Below, one piece after another: positions 51,356 through 61,262 of a stretch of 64,000 nt of DNA. The translations under genes and the position numbers were made by a program. This DNA comes from Rahnella inusitata_A (GTDB lineage: Bacteria > Pseudomonadota > Gammaproteobacteria > Enterobacterales > Enterobacteriaceae): contig NZ_CBCPJJ010000009.1 in NCBI RefSeq assembly GCF_965118895.1, forward strand, positions 629,256 through 693,255, given 5' to 3'. Position 1 is the stretch's first letter. Every line of letters starts with the position of its first letter. The notes beneath the pieces were generated by a model that saw only the letters and a program-made list of their open reading frames with translations, made no database searches and was not told the origin of the DNA.

Positions 51356-52810
51356 TTATTCGAGTTCGATTCCCTGCTGCAAACCAAAGCATACGCGCAT
51401 GCTGGCGCCGCCAAGCGGGCTGTCACCGATGATAATTTTACCGTCGTACTGCTCAATGATGTCATTGGCCAGAGAAAGTCCCAGACCCTGTCCCGGACGC
51501 AACGTATCGGCACGCTGACCGCGCTGGAAAATCACTTCACGTTTGCTTTCAGGAATGCCGGGGCCGTCATCTTCAATCAGTATCACCAGCTGATTTTCGG
51601 TATGTACTGCGCTGATTTCGACGAACTCCAGGCAGTATTTGCAGGCGTTATCGATAACGTTACCCATTACTTCCATGAAGTCATTTTTCTCTCCGACAAA
51701 TGTCAGCTCGGGCGAAATATCCACGGTGATCACCACGCCTTTGCGCTGATAAACCTTGTTGAGAGCTGAACATAATCCGTCGAGAATGGCGGGGACAGAA
51801 TGGACTTCGCGGATCAGTAAATTTTGTTCGGAACGCAGTGTGGCACGATGGAGGTAATAACCGATCTGCTGAGAAATACGGCTGATCTGCTCGAGCATTA
51901 CCGGTTCTGCTTCTTCGATGGTCATCTGCTTACTGTTACGCAGGGCGCGCAGCGTAGACTGTAACACCGCCAACGGCGTTTTCAGGCTATGGGTCAGGTC
52001 TGCCAAGGTGGTGCGATAGCGGTCATAACGCCCACGCTCGCCTTGCAGCAAAATATTCAGATTACGTACCAGGCCGCGCAGCTCTCGGGGCGGGTTTTCA
52101 TCCAGCGATTCGCGTTCGTGGCTTTCAAGCTCAGCGACCTGATGAATCAGTTGTTTGATAGGGCGCAGGCTCCAGTAAGCCGCCAGCCACAGCAGCGGCA
52201 CGACCAGTAACAGGTTAGCGAGCAGCACGTAACTGAACCATTCCCACACCAGGTCGGAACGCTGGAGTTCCTGCGGAATTGTATCGACCACCACAATGTT
52301 CAGCGCAGGTAATCGCGCCGTGGCGTTGTAGGTATTCACCGCGATGGAGTGCGTCATGGCGTTTGCATCGCTGTCGTCGTAATCTTTCAGCTTGTCCTGC
52401 GCCTGGGGATTATTGCCCAATACTTCGCTGCTGATCTGGGTGTCGGTATCCAGCTCATAGAAGCCTGGTTTATTCATCCACGCCTTGTTGATATGCGCTT
52501 CCAGCTCAGGGATCCTGCGTTCAGCCCACAACAATTTGCCGTCGGCATCGTAGATAAACACCAGCGTGGGTGTATTGAGGTCGAGATCCGGCGGAACGTT
52601 AATGGAAAGCTTACCGTCACGCCATTGCGCGAGGCTGAAGAACAGATTGCTTTCGCCGCGTAACAGGCGATAGGCGGTTTTATCGAAACTCACCATGTAG
52701 CCGACCACCGCCACCAGCCCGTAGGCCAGCGACAACGCGAGAACAACGGCGGCGGTCGCCATCATAAAGCGGACGCGAAGTGAGAAGGGTTTTTTAGTGC
52801 GTCCTTTCAT
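51356..52810 (-). CDS. phoQ: Sensor histidine kinase PhoQ
   Basis: A 484-residue inner-membrane sensor of low magnesium, acid pH and cationic peptides. Two transmembrane helices (about 16-38 and 193-215) flank an acidic periplasmic domain (DYDDSDAN is part of it), then HAMP, the phospho-His in LTHSLKTPLAVLQ and the ATPase motifs VIDNACKYC, EDDGPGIP and GLGLSLANDI. AAGGACGCG precedes the ATG. It lies 44 bases downstream of phoP. Confidence 0.95.
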   Translation of the reverse strand: MKGRTKKPFSLRVRFMMATAAVVLALSLAYGLVAVVGYMVSFDKTAYRLLRGESNLFFSLAQWRDGKLSINVPPDLDLNTPTLVFIYDADGKLLWAERRIPELEAHINKAWMNKPGFYELDTDTQISSEVLGNNPQAQDKLKDYDDSDANAMTHSIAVNTYNATARLPALNIVVVDTIPQELQRSDLVWEWFSYVLLANLLLVVPLLWLAAYWSLRPIKQLIHQVAELESHERESLDENPPRELRGLVRNLNILLQGERGRYDRYRTTLADLTHSLKTPLAVLQSTLRALRNSKQMTIEEAEPVMLEQISRISQQIGYYLHRATLRSEQNLLIREVHSVPAILDGLCSALNKVYQRKGVVITVDISPELTFVGEKNDFMEVMGNVIDNACKYCLEFVEISAVHTENQLVILIEDDGPGIPESKREVIFQRGQRADTLRPGQGLGLSLANDIIEQYDGKIIIGDSPLGGASMRVCFGLQQGIELE

Positions 52811-52854
52811 GGCGCGTCCTTTGATGTTGAGGCTTCAGGCGAGGGTAAAGCGTG

Positions 52855-53532
52855 TCATTGTGCACGAATGTCGAAACGATATCCCTGTCCGCGCACCGTG
52901 GTGATGACATCTTCCGGGTGCTCGGCTTGCAGCTTCTTGCGCAGACGCCCCATCAGCACATCCACAGTATGGCTTTCGCGCAGTTCGGCGTCAGGATAAA
53001 GCTGAAGCATCAGCGAATCTTTACTGACCACTTTTCCGGCGTTGCGGATCAGTGTCTCGATGATGGTGTATTCAAATGCGGTCAGTTTGATCGGATTTTC
53101 GTTTACGGTCAGTTCACGGCGGGATAAATCGATCTGGAACGGATGCAGGGTAATGACCTGCGATGCCAGACCGCTGTTACGACGCATCAGTGCCTGCATG
53201 CGCGCCAGCACTTCTTCCAAATGGAAAGGTTTGGTCACGTAATCATCGGCACCGGCTTCAAGCACGGCAACTTTATCCTGCCAGCTTTCGCGGGCGGTCA
53301 GAACCAGAATCGGCAGATTAGCCTGATGACTGCGCCAGCGACGGATCAGGCTCAGGCCGTCTTCACCCGGTAAGCCGAGATCGACAATCGCGATATCCGG
53401 AGCGTGCTCATGCAAAAAATAATCGGCTTCTTTGGCATCTTCAGCGGCATCCACCTGATGGCCCATTTCTCTCATCTGAACGGAGAGGTGATGGCGCAGC
53501 AGAGCGTTATCTTCAATGACTAAAATTCGCAT
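52855..53532 (-). CDS. phoP: Response regulator PhoP
   Basis: A 225-residue OmpR-type regulator activated by PhoQ. The receiver domain has the acidic pocket VIEDN, phospho-acceptor Asp51 in IAIVDLGLPGEDG and Lys101 in VTKPF; the C-terminal winged helix carries SHTVDVLMGRLRKKL. AAGGAATTACC precedes the ATG. A PhoP box upstream indicates autoregulation. Confidence 0.97.
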   Translation of the reverse strand: MRILVIEDNALLRHHLSVQMREMGHQVDAAEDAKEADYFLHEHAPDIAIVDLGLPGEDGLSLIRRWRSHQANLPILVLTARESWQDKVAVLEAGADDYVTKPFHLEEVLARMQALMRRNSGLASQVITLHPFQIDLSRRELTVNENPIKLTAFEYTIIETLIRNAGKVVSKDSLMLQLYPDAELRESHTVDVLMGRLRKKLQAEHPEDVITTVRGQGYRFDIRAQ

Positions 53533-53830
53533 GGTAATTCCTTATCCTTATGGCGCGGCAGACAACAGAAATTTTCTGAATGTAATTGTAAATGATTCAG
53601 AAACATTTTAATCAACCTCACATCAACGTCATCACCGCAAACCTAAACAAAACCTAAACCAATTATAAACGGCGTTTATGGTCAGAGGCACAAAAAGTGA
53701 GTTCGAACATTGATTAAAGCCAAAGGTATCATCAAGGAATGATAGAGGAATTTCATTTACGCGCAGGGTTTAACCTGCGCCAATGAGCAGAAAGGGAAAC
53801 GCTTAAGGCTGTCTTAAACGTCCCGCCGGA
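53533..53830 (-). promoter_or_regulatory. phoPQ promoter region
   Basis: 298 bases between phoP and the GH3 gene stop. It contains the PhoP box at 53644-53660 and an AT-rich leader. No gene is supported. No strong terminator for the GH3 gene is obvious, so some read-through into phoPQ is possible. Confidence 0.65.
53644..53660 (-). promoter_or_regulatory. PhoP box upstream of phoPQ
   Basis: On the minus strand the bases read GGTTTA-GGTTT-TGTTTA, an exact match to the direct-repeat consensus (T/G)GTTTA-N5-(T/G)GTTTA. It lies about 112-128 bases before the phoP start, as in the autoregulated promoter of E. coli and Salmonella. Confidence 0.85.
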
Positions 53831-56203
53831 CTAGTATCTGACGTCGCAATGGCTTTCCATACGCCATTTTTTCTCCAATTCGCGCACTTCGCCCGTGACT
53901 TCGACCATACCCTGACTGCGAATATCGCCGCTGGACGCGCCAATGCGAATGTCAAACTCGCCGGGTTCGACCACGCGCTGCCCGCTGCGTTGGGTGAAGT
54001 TAAGCATATCAGTAGGGATGGTGAATGTCAGTTCAGCGCTTTGACCAGCTGCCAGATGTACACGCTGGAAGGCTTTCAGCTCCTGAACGGGACGAACCTG
54101 TGAGGCTACGCGATCGCGGATGTAAACCTGTACCACTTCGCTTCCTTCCCGACGGCCGGTATTGGTGACGGTAATTTTTGCCACCACGTTTCCATTGAGC
54201 GACGGCACCTTCGTCTGCTCAAAGGTCAGTTCGCCGTAACCGAAAGTCGTCCACGTTTTGCCGTACCCAAATGGATAACGTGAGCCAAAGTGGAAGGCAT
54301 AGGGCGTACCACCGCTCTTGAGTTTGTGATTGTAGTAATAAGGCATCGCGCCCGCGCTGTGGGGGACGGAGATCACTAAACGGCCTGCGGGTTCACGCAC
54401 GCCGGTCAATACATCAGCAATAGCATTTCCGCCTTCCTGACCTGGTGCCCATGCCATAACCAGCGCCGCAACCCGATCTTCCAGACCACCCAGGTTATAC
54501 GGGCGTCCACCGGTCATCACCACTACCACCGGTTTGCCCGTTTCTACTACTGCCTCCAGCAGTTGTTGTTGGACGCCGGGGAGTTGCAGGCTATCGGTGT
54601 CAGAACCTTCCCCGACTGTGCCACTTTGGAAGAGTCCGGCGAGATCGCCGACAAATACCAACGCGACATCACTTTGTTTTGCTACGTCAACGGCCTCAGC
54701 AATCAGGCTGGTATCCGAAGACACAGGTGAGGTTTGCATCGCTTTTCCCGCATCCCCTGGGAAGACCGGCGCGCCTGCGACGCGTTTCTCAATAATGTGA
54801 CAGCCTTTGGCGTAGCGCAGAGATTGTGCTCCAAACCGTTGTTGTAATGCTTGCAACGGCGTGACCACCTGAGATGCGCTGTCTTGCATATCGCTGATAA
54901 TCAGATGTACCGGAAAACTGTAGCCGCTCAACAGGGCGAGTGGATCGTCTGCCGTTGGCCCGATTACCGCCAGGCGCGGCTGACCTTGTAGCGGCAGCAG
55001 GCCGTTATTTTCTAGCATCGTAATGGAGTTAACAGCCGCCTCATACGCCAGTTCGCGGGTTTCCGGAGTCTGCAGCGCGATGGTGTTTTCATCGGTATAA
55101 GGGTGTTCAAATAGCCCGAGACGGAATTTCTCCAGTAGGACACGCTCGACGATTTCGTCGATTTTTGCCATTGGAATCAAACCCTGTTCAACGGCTTTTG
55201 CCAGATGGCGGGCGCAATCATCCTTGGGTAATTCGATATCCAGCCCGGCATTAAAAGCCTGCGCGGCAGATTCCATTGCATTACGGCTGACACCGTGATG
55301 CTGATGTAACAGGCTGATGCCGCCGTAGTCAGCCACAATCAGGCCATCAAAGCCCCATTGTTCGCGTAAAAGCGTAGTCATCAGGAAGGTATCGGAGTGG
55401 CCGGGCTGGTTATCAATGTCGTGATAAGCAGGCATCACGGAACCGGCGTTTGCCAGTTTGACCGCCATTTCGAATGGCAGCAGGAAAGTATCGTTCAGTT
55501 CGCTAAAGCCCAGATGTACCGGCGCATGGTTACGGGCGCCTTCGCTAAATGAATGGCCGACATAGTGTTTCAACGTCGCCAGAACATCACGTTTTTCACC
55601 CTGTAAACCCCGCACGAACCGGGTGGCCATGATGCCCACCAGATAAGGATCTTCACCAAAGGTTTCTTCTGTTCGTCCCCAGCGCACATCGCGCGAGACA
55701 TCCAGCACTGGCGCTAAGCCCTGACGGCAACCGGTGCTGCGCGCTTCATTGCCAATCGCCGCAGCGATGTGCTGCATTAAATCCGGATCCCATGTGGAGG
55801 CATAGTTCAGCGACGAGGGAAATAGCGTGGCGTCTTTGCACAGCAGGCCGACAAGACACTCCTCGTGAAACAGTGCCGGAATACCCAGCCGTGTCTCTTC
55901 CATTAAGGTTTTTTGCAGACGATTAAGCGCGCGGACGCCTTCTTTCGCTTCGACAATGTGTGTCCCCAGGGGGCGCGTGATCTGCCCGATGCCTAGTTTT
56001 ATTCGTTCGCTCAGCGCTGCCTGTTCGGTGACTCCGGCGAATTCATCGCTCAGATCGGTGCGTTCGCGATGATGGCCATCGGCAGACAAAATAAGCCAGA
56101 AAGCGTGCATCTGGGCGAATTTTTCTTCCGGCGTCATCTGCGCCAGTAAATCGGTAACACGCTCGTGCGTCGGGCGGTGGGCATCCTTATAAATGGCAGA
56201 CAT
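53831..56203 (-). CDS. Glycoside hydrolase family 3 (beta-glucosidase/xylosidase type)
   Basis: A 790-residue three-domain GH3 enzyme. The N-terminal TIM barrel includes LGIPALFHEECLVGLL, DVSRDVRWGRTEETFGEDPYLVG and the KHYVGHS loop; the nucleophile Asp is in DGLIVADYGGISLL. The alpha/beta sandwich has MTGGRPYNLGG and WAPGQEGGNAIADVL; a C-terminal fibronectin-III-like domain follows. No signal peptide is seen, so it likely acts in the cytoplasm on imported di- or oligosaccharides. AAAGGGG precedes the ATG. It is divergent from a broken GPH sugar transporter. Substrate cannot be fixed by sequence. Confidence 0.9.
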   Translation of the reverse strand: MSAIYKDAHRPTHERVTDLLAQMTPEEKFAQMHAFWLILSADGHHRERTDLSDEFAGVTEQAALSERIKLGIGQITRPLGTHIVEAKEGVRALNRLQKTLMEETRLGIPALFHEECLVGLLCKDATLFPSSLNYASTWDPDLMQHIAAAIGNEARSTGCRQGLAPVLDVSRDVRWGRTEETFGEDPYLVGIMATRFVRGLQGEKRDVLATLKHYVGHSFSEGARNHAPVHLGFSELNDTFLLPFEMAVKLANAGSVMPAYHDIDNQPGHSDTFLMTTLLREQWGFDGLIVADYGGISLLHQHHGVSRNAMESAAQAFNAGLDIELPKDDCARHLAKAVEQGLIPMAKIDEIVERVLLEKFRLGLFEHPYTDENTIALQTPETRELAYEAAVNSITMLENNGLLPLQGQPRLAVIGPTADDPLALLSGYSFPVHLIISDMQDSASQVVTPLQALQQRFGAQSLRYAKGCHIIEKRVAGAPVFPGDAGKAMQTSPVSSDTSLIAEAVDVAKQSDVALVFVGDLAGLFQSGTVGEGSDTDSLQLPGVQQQLLEAVVETGKPVVVVMTGGRPYNLGGLEDRVAALVMAWAPGQEGGNAIADVLTGVREPAGRLVISVPHSAGAMPYYYNHKLKSGGTPYAFHFGSRYPFGYGKTWTTFGYGELTFEQTKVPSLNGNVVAKITVTNTGRREGSEVVQVYIRDRVASQVRPVQELKAFQRVHLAAGQSAELTFTIPTDMLNFTQRSGQRVVEPGEFDIRIGASSGDIRSQGMVEVTGEVRELEKKWRMESHCDVRY

Positions 56204-56513
56204 TTTTTCCCCTTTTAAGTTTGACCATCCGCGTCAGGGCGCGGACGTGTTTTCTGATCTTCAATACTGGTAGTGATTAGCCAATACAACAATTGCCGTA
56301 TTCCCCACGCACTTTATGTTTTTTTGTTTTATTGCATAAATGTGATGTGGTTCGAATATATGCATATCGCACCTAGCAAGAGGCTGGAATAAGCCGTATC
56401 TGCGTCACATTTGATTAAAAGCATAAGACATAAATGAAAAATCAGAATACCCCGTATCCACGTCAACAATTATAAAGACAGCGGAGTTCAAATTTAAAAA
56501 TAAAGGTGAATAC
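56204..56513. promoter_or_regulatory. Divergent promoter region of the GH3 and transporter genes
   Basis: 310 bases without a gene. Two CRP half-site-like stretches are visible: AAATGTGATGTGG at 56338-56350 (strong left half, weak right) and TGCGTCACATTT at 56401-56412 (strong right half, weak left). Catabolite control of this sugar locus is plausible but not shown. No local regulator gene is present. Confidence 0.5.
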
Positions 56514-57877
56514 ATGTCGGCGTTAACTGAAAGGATCACCAACAAAGAAAAACTGGGTTTTGGATTAGGCGATGCAGCAAGTCATATCGTTTTTGATTCC
56601 TCCGTTGCCATTCTGGCTTACTTCTATACCAATATTTATGGTCTTTCTCCTGCGGTAATGGGGACGTTATTTTTAGTGGTACGAATTTTAGATGCCATTA
56701 CTGATCCGATTATGGGGGCGATCGCCGATCAAACGAAAAGCCGCTGGGGTCGTTTCCGTCCATGGTTACTGATTATTTGTGTCCCGTTTGCCGTGAGCTG
56801 CGTACTGGTGTATTCCACACCAGATTTCGGGCAAACGGCAAAAATCGTGTATGCAGTACTGGCATATATTTTTATGACCATCATGTATACGGCCATTAAT
56901 ATTCCTTACTGCTCTTTAGGTGCAGCGATTACGGCCGATCCGCAGGATAACCTGTCGTTGCAGTCGTGGCGCTTTGCCATTGCGCCAATCGGTGGTGCTA
57001 TGGGGACGGCATTAATCCTGCCACTGGCTGATTTTATCGCACCGGGCGACCGGGCCTCTGGTATGCAATGGGCGATGGGGATTTTCGGGGTGATTGGTTG
57101 CCTGATGTTTCTGACCTGCTTCCTGACGACCCGCGAGCGTATTACTCCGGTCAAAGAAGAGAATATGAACATCCTGCGGGATGTCCGAATTCTGATGAAA
57201 AACGATCAGTGGCGTATTCTGTCCGTGTATAACCTGGCCATGCTTTGTGGTGTGGTGGTGCGTGGCAGTCTGCTGGTCTATTTCGTGCAATATGTTTTGC
57301 ATCAAGGAAGCGGCATTATTTCCATCTTTATGCTGGCGACCACGGTAGCCGCCGTCATTGGCAGCTTATTCGCCAAGTCCCTGGGTTCATGGATGTGTAA
57401 AATTCGTGCTTCCGTATGGGTCACGTATTAAGTGCGCTGATCGGACTGTTATTCTTTATCCTTCCAACAGAATATTGGATCCCAGCGTTTATCGTGCATA
57501 TTGTTCTTAATCTCTTGCAAGGCATTAATGCACCGCTACAGTGGTCGATGATTACGGATGCCAATAATTATGGTGAATGGAAAACCCAGCGCCGAATTAC
57601 GGGCATGAATATAGCAGCGAATATTTTTGTGATTAAACTCGGCGTAGCCATTGGTGGCGCACTGACCGGATGGGGGCTGGCGTGGTTTGGTTATCAGGCT
57701 GGTGTGGAACAACAATCAGCCGAAGCGGTTCGCGGCGTACTGATTCTGTTTACTGTTCTGCCAGCGATTTTCTATCTGATTACAGCTTTCTCTATCCGAT
57801 ATTATCGTTTAACCGAAGATCGCATGAACGACATCATAGGCGATTTGCGTCAGAGTAAATTCCAGACGCAGAGTTAG
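56514..57877 (+). pseudogene. GPH-family sugar:cation symporter, frameshifted
   Basis: Two overlapping frames together make one transporter of the GPH (MelB/YicJ/XylP-like) family. Frame 1 (56514-57431, 305 residues) has the signature DAITDPIMGAIADQTKSRWG-RFRPW and most N-terminal helices; frame 2 (57416-57877) supplies the remaining C-terminal helices. The shift lies between about 57398 and 57426 (near GCTTCCGTATGGGTC) and fits a single missing base. Joined, the product would be about 454 residues, the usual family length. No slippery heptamer is evident, so a true mutation or a sequencing error is likelier than programmed frameshifting. AAAGGTG precedes the ATG. Confidence 0.85.
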
Positions 57878-57940
57878 TCATTTGAGTGAAGAGTACACAG
57901 ACGCGCTATCTTTTGGAGGCGCGTCTGTGAAGGGCAATGC

Positions 57941-59311
57941 TTACTTCAGCTCATCAACCATTTTGGTCGCACGTCCAATGTAGTTACCCGGCGTCATAGC
58001 TTTAAGGCGCACTTTCTCTTCTTCCGGTAATTCCAAAGAATCGATAAACGTCTGCATGCCCGCCGCATCAACACGTTTTCCACGGGTTAGCTCTTTCAGC
58101 TTCTCATAAGGCTTTTCGATGCCATAACGGCGCATCACGGTTTGGATTGGCTCAGCCAGCACTTCCCAGTTGTGATCCAGTTCGTTCGCCAGATTCGCTT
58201 CGTTCACTTCCAGCTTGCTGACGCCTTTCATCGTTGCCTGATAAGCGATCAGAGCGTAGCCCAGACCGACACCCAGGTTTCGCAGCACGGTGGAATCCGT
58301 CAGGTCACGCTGCCAGCGGGAAACCGGCAGTTTGCTCGCCAGATGCTGCAATACCGCGTTAGATAAGCCAAGGTTGCCTTCAGAGTTTTCGAAGTCGATC
58401 GGATTAACTTTGTGCGGCATGGTGGATGAACCAATTTCGCCCGCGATGGTGCGCTGCTTAAAGTGGTTCAGGGCAATGTAACCCCAGATGTCGCGGTCAA
58501 AGTCGATCAGAATGGTGTTGAAACGCGCGACGCAGTCAAATAGCTCGGCGATGTAGTCATGCGGCTCGATTTGTGTCGTGTACGGGTTCCAGGTCACGCC
58601 CAAAGAGGTAACAAATTCTTCGCTGAACTGATGCCAGTCCACTTCAGGGTAAGCCACGATGTGGGCGTTGTAGTTGCCGACGGCGCCATTAATTTTGCCG
58701 AGGATCTCAACGTTTTCCAGCTGTTTGAACTGGCGATCCATACGGTACGCGACGTTAGCCAGTTCTTTACCGATCGTAGATGGCGTAGCAGGCTGGCCGT
58801 GAGTACGGGACAGCAGAGGAATGTCGCGGTATTTATGCGCCAGTCCTTTTACTGCATCAATGATTTGTTTCCAGTACGGCAGGACGACGTCCTGACGGGC
58901 GGTTTGCAGCATCAGCGCGTGAGACAGGTTGTTGATGTCTTCAGAAGTACAGGCGAAGTGGATAAACTCTGACACCGCATGCAGGGCAGGGATAGCGGCC
59001 ACTTTTTCTTTCAGGAAATACTCAACGGCTTTGACGTCATGGTTGGTGGTTTTCTCGATATCTTTAATGCGCTGAGCGTCATTAACATCGAAATTGGCCA
59101 CTAACTGGTCAAGGAAAGCGTTTGCGTCGGCACCAAATGCAGGGACTTCTTTAATTTCTGCACAGGCGGCCAGTTTTTGCAGCCAACGTACTTCAACCTG
59201 CACACGAAATTTCAGCAGGCCAAATTCGCTGAAAATAGTACGCAGCGCGCTGACTTTATCACCGTAGCGTCCATCAACGGGGGAAACGGCGGTCAGTGAG
59301 GATAATTCCAT
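57941..59311 (-). CDS. purB: Adenylosuccinate lyase
   Basis: A 456-residue tetrameric lyase acting twice in purine synthesis, releasing fumarate from SAICAR and adenylosuccinate. The fumarase-superfamily signature GSSTMPHKVNPIDFENSEGN is intact, as are SRTHGQPATPSTIGKE and KEKVAAIPAL. The ATG at 59311 with CAGGAG upstream gives MELSSLTAVSPVDGRY, the E. coli start; ten upstream codons are rejected. It follows hflD by 23 bases. Confidence 0.97.
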   Translation of the reverse strand: MELSSLTAVSPVDGRYGDKVSALRTIFSEFGLLKFRVQVEVRWLQKLAACAEIKEVPAFGADANAFLDQLVANFDVNDAQRIKDIEKTTNHDVKAVEYFLKEKVAAIPALHAVSEFIHFACTSEDINNLSHALMLQTARQDVVLPYWKQIIDAVKGLAHKYRDIPLLSRTHGQPATPSTIGKELANVAYRMDRQFKQLENVEILGKINGAVGNYNAHIVAYPEVDWHQFSEEFVTSLGVTWNPYTTQIEPHDYIAELFDCVARFNTILIDFDRDIWGYIALNHFKQRTIAGEIGSSTMPHKVNPIDFENSEGNLGLSNAVLQHLASKLPVSRWQRDLTDSTVLRNLGVGLGYALIAYQATMKGVSKLEVNEANLANELDHNWEVLAEPIQTVMRRYGIEKPYEKLKELTRGKRVDAAGMQTFIDSLELPEEEKVRLKAMTPGNYIGRATKMVDELK

Positions 59312-59334
59312 CGGTAGCAACTCCTGGGATCTTA

Positions 59335-59961
59335 TTAACAATGAGCGAGAATATTTTTCGCCTGTTCAAACAAGCGATTACGAGAAAACATCAACTGCAG
59401 ACGACCTCCACCAACCTGATGCCACAGCACCGCAGAGCGGATGCCGGCCAGTAAAATGGCGCGGACTTTAGCCTGAACCTGCGAATTTTGTAAAATAGCC
59501 GGTGAGCCAGTGACCTGAATACGCGGACCCGCCGGGCTGACTACGTCGACGTAAATCGAGGCCAGTGAACTTATCATGGTGTCGGATTCGAGTTCATAAT
59601 GCGCCAGCTGGCGATCAAGCTGATCGATACGTTCACCCAACTGATTCATAGCTGATTTATTGGCGTACAGCTTGCGCTCGAGCACCATCAGGCTTAATGC
59701 GTAGCGCGTTAACTCAGCGCCGGGCCCCTCACGGTTGGCGTTTAGCACGCCAAGCAGCGTTTCGAGCCCCATTTTCAAATTGGCTTCATTATTTCCGTAC
59801 ACCGCCAGCGTGGAAGCAGGATTCATCTCCAGCAGGCTGCGCAGCGAAACTGACATTTCTTCCTGAGCGCATTGGCCGTCGTGTGCCAGTTGCTGAACCA
59901 GGCGTGCTGCCTGACAGATCCCCGCCAATGCCAGCGTAATGTCATAATAATTTTTAGCCAC
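59335..59961 (-). CDS. hflD: High frequency lysogenization protein HflD
   Basis: A 208-residue membrane-associated helical protein (YcfC) that in E. coli binds phage lambda CII and affects lysogenisation; its cellular role is not settled. The start AKNYYDITLALAGICQAARLVQQLAHDGQC and the GPRIQVTGSPAILQ and WHQVGGGRLQLMFSRNRL stretches identify it. Start is GTG at 59961, supported by CAGGAG; the frame extends 15 codons upstream without a ribosome site. It lies upstream of purB in the conserved mnmA-hflD-purB order. Confidence 0.94.
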   Translation of the reverse strand: MAKNYYDITLALAGICQAARLVQQLAHDGQCAQEEMSVSLRSLLEMNPASTLAVYGNNEANLKMGLETLLGVLNANREGPGAELTRYALSLMVLERKLYANKSAMNQLGERIDQLDRQLAHYELESDTMISSLASIYVDVVSPAGPRIQVTGSPAILQNSQVQAKVRAILLAGIRSAVLWHQVGGGRLQLMFSRNRLFEQAKNILAHC

Positions 59962-60104
59962 GTTTACTCCTGTAAGCGTTTTCGAAACGATGAGACGCGG
60001 TGCCAAAGAAAATAGCCCAAACTAATGGCGACAGATCATGCCATAAAACTGCCTCTAAACACAGTTCGGAATCAGTGCAGATGCTACTTACGGGCAGAAA
60101 TAAA

Positions 60105-60128
60105 ACGGGACGCCCGAAAGCGTCCCGT
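60105..60128 (-). terminator. mnmA terminator
   Basis: Stem ACGGGACG / CGTCCCGT with an 8-base loop; on the minus strand it runs into TTTTATTT. It lies 24 bases beyond the mnmA stop. Confidence 0.8.
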
Positions 60129-60152
60129 ATTCAACCCTCTGATTGTTCAGTA

Positions 60153-61262
60153 TCAGACCTGAAGCGGCAGGCGTTGTTCAATGACGCCACCACCCAGACA
60201 GATTTCGCCGAGGTAAAACACCGCAGACTGGCCGGGAGTAACGGCGGCCACGGGGGCGTCGAAACGCACTTCGATGCGTTCATCATCCAGTGGGGTGACT
60301 ACGCACGGAATGTCCTGCTGGCGGTAGCGGGTTTTCACCGTACAGATCAGCGGGGCGGTCAGCGTCTTGCGATCAACCCAGTGCAACTGCTGCGCAATCA
60401 AACCGACCGACATCAGTCGCGGATGTTCATGCCCCTGTGCCACGTAAAGAATGTTGTTTTCAACATCCTTTTCTACGGTGTACCACGGCTCTTCGCCGCC
60501 GTCTTTCTGCCCGCCAATGCCCAGACCTTTGCGCTGTCCAAGCGTGTGGTACATCAGACCCTGATGTTGACCCATCACCTGACCGTCAACGCTTTTGATC
60601 ACGCCCGGTTGCGCGGGTAAATAGCGGCCGAGGAAATCGCGGAATTTACGTTCACCGATAAAACAGATACCGGTGGAGTCTTTCTTCTTGGCGGTGATCA
60701 AATCGAGGTCTTCCGCGATGCGACGCACTTCGGGTTTCTCCAGTTCACCGACTGGGAACAGGCTTTGCGCGACCTGTTCATGACCCAGCGTGTAGAGGAA
60801 ATAACTCTGATCTTTGTTGCCATCGACGCCGCGCAACAAATGGCTGACGCCGTCGATATCCTGGCGGCGCACGTAGTGACCGGTGGCGATGTAATCGGCA
60901 CCCAGATCTTCGGCAGCAAACTCCAGGAAGGCTTTGAATTTGATTTCTTTGTTGCACAGAATATCTGGGTTCGGAGTGCGCCCGGCTTTGTATTCCTCGA
61001 GGAATAATTCGAACACGTTGTCCCAATATTCCGCTGCGAAATTCACGGTGTGCAGTTCAATACCCAGCTTGTCGCATACTGCCTGCGCATCGGCGAGGTC
61101 AGTGGCTGCTGTGCAATACTCTTCGTCATCATCCTCTTCCCAATTTTTCATGAAGAGGCCCTCGACCTGATAACCTTGCTGTTGCAGAAGGTAAGCAGAT
61201 ACAGAGGAATCGACACCGCCGGACATCCCGACGATTACTTTTTTCTGGCTGTTGTCAGACAT
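60153..61262 (-). CDS. mnmA: tRNA-specific 2-thiouridylase
   Basis: A 369-residue enzyme that adds sulfur to wobble uridine 34 of Lys, Glu and Gln tRNAs, taking it from the IscS-Tus relay. The ATP PP-loop motif GMSGGVDSSVSA is at residues 12-23; the catalytic Cys are in ILCNKEIKF (about 102) and GICFIGERKF (about 199). GGGACTATT precedes the ATG. Its position upstream of hflD-purB is conserved. Confidence 0.96.
   Translation of the reverse strand: MSDNSQKKVIVGMSGGVDSSVSAYLLQQQGYQVEGLFMKNWEEDDDEEYCTAATDLADAQAVCDKLGIELHTVNFAAEYWDNVFELFLEEYKAGRTPNPDILCNKEIKFKAFLEFAAEDLGADYIATGHYVRRQDIDGVSHLLRGVDGNKDQSYFLYTLGHEQVAQSLFPVGELEKPEVRRIAEDLDLITAKKKDSTGICFIGERKFRDFLGRYLPAQPGVIKSVDGQVMGQHQGLMYHTLGQRKGLGIGGQKDGGEEPWYTVEKDVENNILYVAQGHEHPRLMSVGLIAQQLHWVDRKTLTAPLICTVKTRYRQQDIPCVVTPLDDERIEVRFDAPVAAVTPGQSAVFYLGEICLGGGVIEQRLPLQV

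Noticed and set aside
57398..57426. Programmed ribosomal frameshifting in the GPH transporter
   Set aside because: No X-XXY-YYZ slippery heptamer or downstream pseudoknot is evident, and this family is not known to use frameshifting.
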